A model generated the notes under the pieces. It saw nothing but the letters and a program-made list of their open reading frames with translations. It ran no database searches and was not told where the DNA came from. Below are positions 57,460 through 64,000 of a stretch of DNA of 64,000 bases, piece after piece. The first letter of the stretch is position 1; the number at the start of each line of letters is the position of its first letter. Position numbers and translations under genes: made by a program. Source of the stretch: Notamacropus eugenii (Eukaryota > Chordata > Mammalia > Diprotodontia > Macropodidae); NCBI RefSeq assembly GCF_028372415.1, contig NC_092874.1, positions 335,872,651-335,936,650 on the forward strand, given 5' to 3'.

Positions 57460-58080
57460 GGAGGAGGAGGAGAAAAATTTACATGATAATTTTGTTGTGT
57501 ATCTGAAAGGAACAGCAAATTGTGCATAGTAGATTAGCAGTTTCATGTACAATCATCTTTTTTATTGGACTGCTGTGAAAATGCTTGTTTAACTCCATAA
57601 ATTAAAAATAAATCAAAGACTATGTGGAAGGATTTTAGAAGAACTTTTATATATTTCATAGCTTTCCTTAGGGCCAACACTGATTAAACTGCAACTAACA
57701 GGTGGGAGTGATACATGCCTTTGATGAGAGATCCTCAAAATCTTGTTTTCTCTTGGTATTTTCTATTAACAGAGGAATTTTCTTTTTGTTGCAGTAAGTG
57801 AGCTGTCCCCTTTCTCTTATGTTGGGAATTGTCTTTTTGTGGCTCAAAGGGAGATATTCCACTGTTGATCATGTAAAAGAAAAATGATTTTTTTCTGAAC
57901 AGGGCACTGACTTTTTGGAATGTTGGTAAATGAATTTTAAAATTTATGCATTAAGATATGGAGAAATGGTAGAAAATAACTGACATGTTTGTACTTTGGA
58001 ATTCTTAGGTGAATATGTAAATATACAGGCTGCATATTGATTTAGAAAACCACAAATTAACACCATCTATGTTTTGTATT
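57460..58080. other. Unassigned AT-rich stretch
   Basis: No gene. 58,029-58,082 (GCTGCATATTGATTTAGAAA, ACACCATCTATGTTTTGTAT) repeats the interior of the MITE at 62.94 kb. Confidence 0.45.
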
Positions 58081-58084
58081 TTTA

Positions 58085-58480
58085 GATCAGAGAATTTCAG
58101 TGCTAGATGGACCTTAAAGATCATCTAGCCTAATGGTGTCACACTCAAACAGAAAAAGGGGCCACCAAACCATACATAAGGAACCCTGAGGGTTGTACCT
58201 CATAAAACCTCATATTAATGTCATATCATCTATGTTTTGTTGTATTTTTATTTATTACATATTTTCCAATTACATTTAATCTGGGAGTGTGGTCACAAGA
58301 CCTGCAGCCAATGTGTTTTTACACCTCTGATCTAGCCCAATCACTCTTTTACAGATAAAGTAAATGAGTCAGGGAGGGGAAAAATGACTTGTCCAAAATC
58401 ACACATCTGGTGAATAGCAGAGCCAAGATTCATATTTAGGTCTTTTTAATACTCTGTACTGCCTCCTTTACGACTAGACT
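58085..58480 (-). repeat. MIR-like SINE, antisense, split by a MITE
   Basis: The left part TAGATGGACCTTAAAGATCA continues to the right of 58,331 with GCCCAATCACTCTTTTACAG, AAAATGACTTGTCCAAAATC and GAGCCAAGATTCATATTTAG. Confidence 0.75.
58132..58330. mobile_element. hAT-like MITE inserted in a MIR
   Basis: Flanking octamers TCTAGCCT (58,124-58,131) and TCTAGCCC (58,331-58,338) agree at 7 of 8. The start AATGGTGTCACACTC and the end TTTTTACACCTCTGA form worn inverted ends related to those of the 62.94-kb sibling. Confidence 0.75.
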
Positions 58481-58584
58481 TAGGATCTAAAACCTTAAAT
58501 TATCATCAAGAATTAAAAATTCATCTCATTTTTTTGGTTTTTACTGAACAATTTTTTTCATGGTTGGTAAGAGGGAATTTTACA

Positions 58585-58770
58585 TGCAGTGGGAGAAGCA
58601 TGGAATTAGGAATCAGTATATTTGGTCTGTATTTTTGGTTTGGTTTTTAATTTGTATGACCTTGTGCAGGTCAAAGTCTCTGGGCTTGTTTTCTCACATA
58701 TAAAATGGGGAGTTTGGGCCAGGTGAACTTTGAGATTCTTTCCAGTATGAAATACTATGATTCTATGTTT
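58585..58770 (+). repeat. MIR-like SINE
   Basis: GGAGAAGCATGGAATTAGGA, TCTCACATATAAAATGGGGA, GGTGAACTTTGAGATTCTTT, GAAATACTATGATTCTATG. Confidence 0.7.
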
Positions 58771-58869
58771 TAGTATGTGGTCCCTTACCCTGTTTCAAGA
58801 TAGTAGTAGTAGAAGCTAATATTTATATGCCAAGCATGTGCTAAGGGCTTTACAAACATCGCATTTGAT

Positions 58870-59160
58870 AGCCTTCTAATGAATCCTCGAGCTTGGCTCA
58901 TGGCTCCCTCTACTGGTCTTATAGTCATCATTTTCACTGTAGCTTTCCCTAACTCAGTTCTGCCATGTTATACCTTGTCCCCTATGTTAACATGTGCCAA
59001 ATGCAACATACCTGAAATGTAACAGGATTACGTTACACACTACAGGTTTATATATGTTGTATTCAAGAATAGGAACCACCAAGTTTCCAACTTCTCTGCT
59101 ATCCTACTCCTTATAATGAGTAAATGACAGATTCTAAAAAGGTTTATACCACTGTTCCTA
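58870..59160. other. Unassigned stretch
   Basis: No gene. An old SINE-type fragment (CAAGCATGTGCTAAGGGCTT) sits just left of it at 58,795-58,870. Confidence 0.4.
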
Positions 59161-59164
59161 TCAT

Positions 59165-59300
59165 GGAAAACTAAAAGTGCTTCAGTTTCCTTATCTATAA
59201 GTTGGGATAATAAATAGCACTTAACTCACAGGGTTGTTGTGAGACTCAAATGAGTTAACATAAGTAAGCACGCTTTGCAAATGGGATTAAAATAAAGTTA
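59165..59300 (+). repeat. MIR/SINE 3' fragment
   Basis: TGCTTCAGTTTCCTTATCTA, ATAATAAATAGCACTTAACT, CAGGGTTGTTGTGAGACTCA. Confidence 0.65.
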
Positions 59301-59414
59301 CTAAGTTATAGTTGGGTTTTTTTAATGAACCCTGCTTTTTCACACCAATGTAGTAAGAACTGGACCTCTCAGCTTCGTGTTTCCCATCCCCATTTCCTGA
59401 CAGAACCTCTACTT

Positions 59415-59580
59415 TCTAACCTGGCCTCAAACACTTTTACAGCTGTGTGACTTGGACAAGTCATTTGCCTCAGTTTCCTCAAATGTAAAACAGAGATAAT
59501 TACAGCACCTCCCTTTGGGGCTGTTGCGAGGATCAAATGAGATATTTACGAAATGCTTAGTACAATGTGTGGCATGTAAT
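59415..59580 (+). repeat. MIR/SINE fragment
   Basis: AACCTGGCCTCAAACACTTT, CCTCAGTTTCCTCAAATGTA, GCGAGGATCAAATGAGATAT. Confidence 0.75.
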
Positions 59581-59581
59581 G

Positions 59582-59765
59582 CTGCTGCTATTGGTACTTC
59601 GTTCTTGGAGAGGACCATGACATCTGGAAGGTGATGCCAGGACATGCAAGTGAATTGGATTTAAGTGAGGACAGGCTGTGCCAAGTCACCAGCCTCACTT
59701 TCTCCTCCAGCACTGGAGATGGTCCAGGATGCAGTGGGAGGCCTTAGCCTTTGGGATGATAGAAA
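59582..59765 (-). repeat. Repeat X, 3' portion, antisense
   Basis: CTTGGAGAGGACCATGACAT, GAATTGGATTTAAGTGAGGA, AGTCACCAGCCTCACTTTCT, ATGCAGTGGGAGGCCTTAGC. Confidence 0.75.
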
Positions 59766-59769
59766 TACT

Positions 59770-60590
59770 TCTTTTCCCTTCCCCATTTCCTCTTCCCTTT
59801 CAGTTCCTATCCTTATGTCGGCCTGGATCAAGATTTGTATTTCTTTTCTTTTTTGTTGTTGGAACTAGATTCTCCCTAAATTTCCCCTCCCCTTGGGGAA
59901 TATGATAATCTTGCTTTGAAGGCTATCTCCACCTTACCTGCCTCCCACTTTAGTTAAAGTCCAAAAATCATAGGCTGTAGTGGTGAAAGAGAATATAACA
60001 GCTATTTAATCCTACTTTCTCATTATATATGCAAGCGTGGGCAGCGTGTAGACTATATGCACACTCGACGGGTGTGCCAAGTGATACTTCAGGCACTTGC
60101 CCTAACATAAACATCAAATTTCAACTTCTATCCTGTTTTGGAAATGTGCTGTGTAATTTGTCCACCAGGTGGTGCTAGACTCAAGCTATCAGACAAACCA
60201 TTTCCTCAGTCTTTTAGTACACCTCTATGGACTTCTCTGGTGCACATATACTTCCCACAGTTGCCCTTCAGAAGATACTCATCCTGCAAAGTCTGAAATG
60301 ACTCTCTTCCAACCACCGTGTGTTTCCTACTATTCCTTAGGACACAGTGGATGTTGTCCTAGATTCAATTACTCTTTAATGGTATGAAAGTGAAATACCA
60401 CTCCAAATTACTGCAAAGTTATAGGAAAGACTCTGTATAACCCAGGTTTCTAGACAATCCTGGGGCTCTCCTAAGTGGCAGGGAGAACACTGGATGCCTA
60501 AAGAGAGGCAGAATTGATATGCGAGTTTTGGAAATGAGGCATTTTTTCCCTTGAGACCCATGTGATTCATGGGAAGGAGATAAGGAAAGA
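59770..60590. other. Unassigned stretch
   Basis: No gene or named repeat recognised in about 800 bp. Confidence 0.4.
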
Positions 60591-60593
60591 GGG

Positions 60594-60626
60594 GGTGTAT
60601 GTGTGTGTGTGTGCGTGCATGTGCAC
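60594..60626. repeat. (TG)n microsatellite
   Basis: GTGTATGTGTGTGTGTGTGC and following alternation. Confidence 0.9.
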
Positions 60627-60639
60627 ACAATCCGGATCC

Positions 60640-61050
60640 CAACCTATTTCTCCAGCATCAGTGGATATTACACCCCATTCCAAGCTCTGTAGTTTAGTTA
60701 GCCAACCTGGATTTCTCTCATCCTACATGTCTGGAAGGCACTCCTTCCTTACCTCTGCCTCAGAGATTCCCTCTCTTGATTTAAGATATGGCTCAACACC
60801 ATCTTCTTTACAGTGCATCTTTCATTAGTTCCCAATTGCGAGTGCATTCTCTCCTTTGTATTTAAATAGTTTCTAGTATATATTTGTCAGCTATATATAT
60901 TTATCCTGCACATGTTTTCATGTACTTTTCTCCCCCATTACAATGTAAGCTCCTTCTTTGTACTTGCATTCCCAGAACCTAGTACGGTGCTCTGCACATA
61001 GTAAATGCTCAATAAATACTCATTGTTTGAGTGAATGGATTTCAGAGTGA
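60640..61050 (+). repeat. L2 LINE 3' end
   Basis: ATGTCTGGAAGGCACTCCTT, CAATGTAAGCTCCTTCTTTG, GGTGCTCTGCACATAGTAAA, TGCTCAATAAATACTCATTG. Confidence 0.82.
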
Positions 61051-61189
61051 TGCAGGAAGAAAAATCAATCCCCTGCTGTGGCTAAGTATTCTTCCACACT
61101 GTTAAGATATCAGCTCTCAGTCCTCCCAAAGGCTCTTTCTGATTACAGTAGTTGAGGCTCAGGCTGACCCGCTGCTAAACCAAGAAGTT

Positions 61190-61335
61190 CAATTCAAAAA
61201 CCTGCTGCAAAAAACCCAGGAAGACTCATCATGCAATGTCAAGTGAGCAGAACCAGGAGAACCTTGTACACAGTTATCAGAAATATCGTAAGGATTGTCA
61301 ACTGTGAGACTTAGCTACTCTGATTAAGACAAGAA
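61190..61335 (+). mobile_element. L1 3' fragment
   Basis: AAAAACCCAGGAAGACTCAT, GTCAAGTGAGCAGAACCAGG, AGAACCTTGTACACAGTTAT: aligns with the copies at 32.7 and 39.3 kb. Confidence 0.75.
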
Positions 61336-61409
61336 TGCAAGAGAAAATTAAGGTATATTTTGAAATTAAGGTATATTTATAATCCACTCATAGTACTGTA
61401 TGATTGATT

Positions 61410-61650
61410 CAGGATCATAGAATCCCAGATTTGAAAAGGATTTCAGACATCATCCAGTTCAAACTTTCCTCTGTTTAACACCCATGACAAGTTGTTTTCT
61501 ATCTCTGCTTTAAACCTCACCCCTCCCAGGGAACTCATTACTTCAATAAGGCAGACCATTCCATTTTCAGATAGTCTTAATTATCAGAACTTTAAAAATT
61601 TTATCACTTCTAAAAAACAACAAAAATGAGTATAATCACCTTACTATGCT
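61410..61650. repeat. Old interspersed repeat, family unassigned
   Basis: GATCATAGAATCCCAGATTT, ATCATCCAGTTCAAACTTTC, AAGGCAGACCATTCCATTTT: a chain seen in ancient mammalian SINE-like repeats. Confidence 0.5.
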
Positions 61651-61654
61651 AGCC

Positions 61655-62065
61655 CTCTAAATACTTCAACATAAGTTGCGCTGTGTTCTGTGTCTCTCAC
61701 TCCCTTCTCCACCATCCATCCCCGTGTCTTTCTTTTCCAGGCTCTGAAGTCCCTAGGTGTTTTTATTTTTTTTTCAGTTATTCCTCAATACAACTGCTTT
61801 CTTGGTCATCCTTTCCTCTGGATATACACCTGCCCTTCAGGGCTGCAAAGGTGGAAGGGACCCAGAAACAGTCTAGTCTCTAAATATATTCAAACATTCA
61901 TCTCCTCAATGATATCCCTGACAGCCTGTTTGAAGTCATTGAACAGGTGAGTATCCATTCTCCTTTCTCCTTCTAGGCTCAGCTTTCACAGATCAGGGTG
62001 GGAAGGTAGTAGAGTGGGCTACCACCCTGCAAGTTTATAGGCCCTTACAACTCAGATACCCGTTT
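61655..62065. other. Unassigned stretch
   Basis: A plus-strand donor-like GAACAG|GTGAGT occurs at 61,948, but no supported exon precedes it. Confidence 0.35.
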
Positions 62066-62069
62066 GTCT

Positions 62070-62165
62070 TAAGTCAACAAGCATTTGTTAATCCCTTACA
62101 ATATGCCAGGCACTATGTTAATCATTGGCGATACAAATACAAACAAAGTCCTACTCTCAGAGTGA
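62070..62165. repeat. Old mammalian interspersed-repeat fragment
   Basis: AGTCAACAAGCATTTGTTAA, AATATGCCAGGCACTATGTT, GGCGATACAAATACAAACAA. Confidence 0.6.
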
Positions 62166-62324
62166 CTTTTGGGAGCGCTTTTTGGAAAAACCCTTCTCCC
62201 ATTCTCTCCAAATCTGACCCTTCTTCTAAGGTATTAGCTATTCCATGAACATTCCCAAAATATTCTACTCCAGGTGATTTGTCTTTTCTCTATCCTATAC
62301 AATTTGATTCTATCCATTCATTTT

Positions 62325-62590
62325 GAGTTATACTTTCAGTCGTTTTTAGTTGTTAGACCCTTTGTGACCCCCATTTGGGGTTCTGTTGACAAAGATACTG
62401 GAGTGGTTTGTCATTTCCTTCTCCAGCTCATTTTATAGATGAGGAAACTGTGGCAAACGGGGTTAAGCGACTTGCCTGGGATCACACAGCTAGTATGCAT
62501 CTGAGGTCAAATTTCAACTCAGAAGATGAGTCTTCCTGACTCCAGGCCCGGCTCGCTATCCACTGTACTACCTTGCTGTCGGATAGTTAT
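62325..62590 (-). repeat. CORE-SINE, antisense
   Basis: GAGTTATACTTTCAGTCGTT, GGAGTGGTTTGTCATTTCCT, CTTGCCTGGGATCACACAGC, antisense head ATCCACTGTACTACCTTGCT. Confidence 0.92.
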
Positions 62591-62829
62591 ATAATCTCAT
62601 ACTATTATTTCATGCCCCATGTGTAGGTTCCATGGAAATCCTCACTACCCAGCAGAAAAGACTCGTCTTGCAAACTCTTAGATTATGGCATATATATGCC
62701 AATCTCCCGAAAGGATTATATAGAAGTTCTGTGTGAGCAGTTTTGGTTTCACTGACACAGAGAACTCTAATAAGGAAATGTCCTTTACCAATTCAGGCTG
62801 TCATCTCGAGAGTTGTTAGAGAGTTGTCT

Positions 62830-62942
62830 GAGAAGCAGTGTGGCAGGCTAGATAGAGTCAGTCTGGAGCCAGAGAACTGGGTTTAGGCTCCACTGCAATA
62901 GGTGACCTTGGGCAAATTGTTTCACTTGTCAGTACCCTAAAA
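62830..62942 (+). repeat. MIR-like SINE fragment beside a MITE
   Basis: GAGCCAGAGAACTGGGTTTA, GTGACCTTGGGCAAATTGTT, CACTTGTCAGTACCCTAA, then interrupted by the MITE. Confidence 0.7.
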
Positions 62943-63175
62943 CAAGGGTGTCAAACTCAAATAGAAAAGGCCTCTAAAATATACACAAGGATGCCCACAG
63001 GCTGTATATCGACTTAGAAAACCACATATTAACATGATCTATATTGTATTGTATTTATATACCTTATTATATTGTATTTTAAATTACATTTTAATACGGT
63101 TTTCACCATTCTCAGGACTGTTGCTGGACAGGATGATGCCAGTGCGCCAGCGTTTGACACTTCTGTTCTAAGTGA
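62943..63175. mobile_element. hAT-like MITE, sibling of the 58.13-kb copy
   Basis: Ends CAAGGGTGTCAAAC and GTTTGACACTTCTG are inverted with 12 of 14 matching. The interior GGCTGTATATCGACTTAGAA and CACATATTAACATGATCTAT matches the family. The flanking duplication is too worn to call. Confidence 0.7.
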
Positions 63176-63179
63176 CTCT

Positions 63180-64000
63180 CTAATACTTGTTTATGCTTCA
63201 CATTATCACTGAATATCTAATTTAACCTTTACCTGAAAAAGAATCTCCACCTCCCTCAACCAATACACCAAGCTTTGCTTGAACAGAGGGGAAAGCACCT
63301 ACCTCCCAAACGACTCCTTTTCACTTTTGGAGCTCTATTAAGATTATTCTTCATACATATATTTACGTTTAAATCTATATTAACATCTTTGTTTTATATT
63401 TATATACTTCTACCTTTCAAACCACAATTCACCTCTTTACAACTTTTATCCAGTGATCACAGTTCTAACCCTTCATCCACATGACAGAATTTCAGATACC
63501 TACAGATAGTCATCTAGTACTAGACAAAGCTGTCTGTACTCATTCCCTTCACTTCATCACTCAACCCACTATAATCCAACTTACCTCAAAACTCAACTGA
63601 AACTGTTCTAGTTACCGATCTCTTTAAAAAAAAGATTTTATCTTGTTTCATATCTCTCCTCCCAGGGAATTATCCCTTATAATTAAAAAAAAATAGCAAA
63701 ACCAATCAATGAATCTTAAGAATACATAACAAAGAAAATGTGGCATTACATGCAATATTCTACATCCATGAACCTCTCACCTCTGCTAAGGAGCAGGGGG
63801 AAGTCCAATGATGTTTTAATGCTAAATTTGATGGGTCTTTCCTCATCATCCTTTTTGATTCACTATCTATGTTGAACACTTTTTCTTTGCCATATAACTC
63901 TATCCTCCCTGGGCTTTCAAAGTTTTCAAGTGTTTTCTGTTCATTATCTTCCTACCTGATGGGTCTCATTTGAGGGGCACTGCAAAGCTCCAGTACTTGA
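63180..64000. other. Unassigned right end
   Basis: AT- and pyrimidine-rich sequence with one chance open frame (63,275-63,484, composition-driven). No recognised gene or repeat to the window edge. Confidence 0.4.

Noticed and set aside
61683-61950. Plus-strand exon ending at GAACAG|GTGAGT
   Set aside because: The donor is good, but the preceding sequence contains a T-run and old repeat text, and there is no recognisable peptide or acceptor.

Overview
This window reads as a marsupial nuclear chromosome segment. Several things point there: long gene-poor DNA with canonical GT-AG introns, CpG-island promoters, dozens of tRNA-headed CORE-SINEs and MIR-like SINEs that end in AACAACAAC-type tails, old L2 copies, and L1 3' ends of the marsupial type. 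The species cannot be fixed by reading alone. No CRISPR array, operon, tRNA or rRNA gene was seen, and no endogenous retrovirus was recognised.

Left part (1 to about 29.3 kb): SHMT1, cytosolic serine hydroxymethyltransferase, on the minus strand. Ten coding exons (2 to 11 if the untranslated first exon is number 1) were placed at base resolution from 21,246 down to 702. All have canonical splice sites and matching phases, and no stops. They encode about 427 residues. The last exon, roughly 55 residues, lies beyond position 1. A non-coding first exon ends at 29,293 inside a CpG island that carries a diverged threefold direct repeat with a 111-bp period. The introns are filled with SINEs, L2 and short hAT elements.

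Middle (30 to 43 kb): no host gene was recognised. The clearest hidden object is a decayed hAT-superfamily transposase related to KIAA1586 (about 31.05 to 34.57 kb). It is split by an L1 insertion with a 15/16 target-site duplication, and again by a CORE-SINE. Other L1 3' ends and microsatellites follow.

Right part (43 to 64 kb): an intact, intronless coding exon of TICAM2 (TRAM, the TLR4 sorting/signalling adaptor) lies on the minus strand at 43,675-44,337, with a splice acceptor just upstream. A second CpG-rich patch at about 56.2-56.8 kb is a candidate promoter for it or for an unseen gene. An RPS3A processed copy with a full 264-codon frame (52,224-53,018, minus) sits inside an older interspersed repeat. 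The remainder is repeats.

SHMT1 and TICAM2 do not work in one pathway (one-carbon metabolism versus innate signalling). In human they lie on different chromosomes, so their adjacency here is a point of interest. An interspersed repeat of 0.4-0.8 kb that I could not name (called repeat X below) recurs about ten times.
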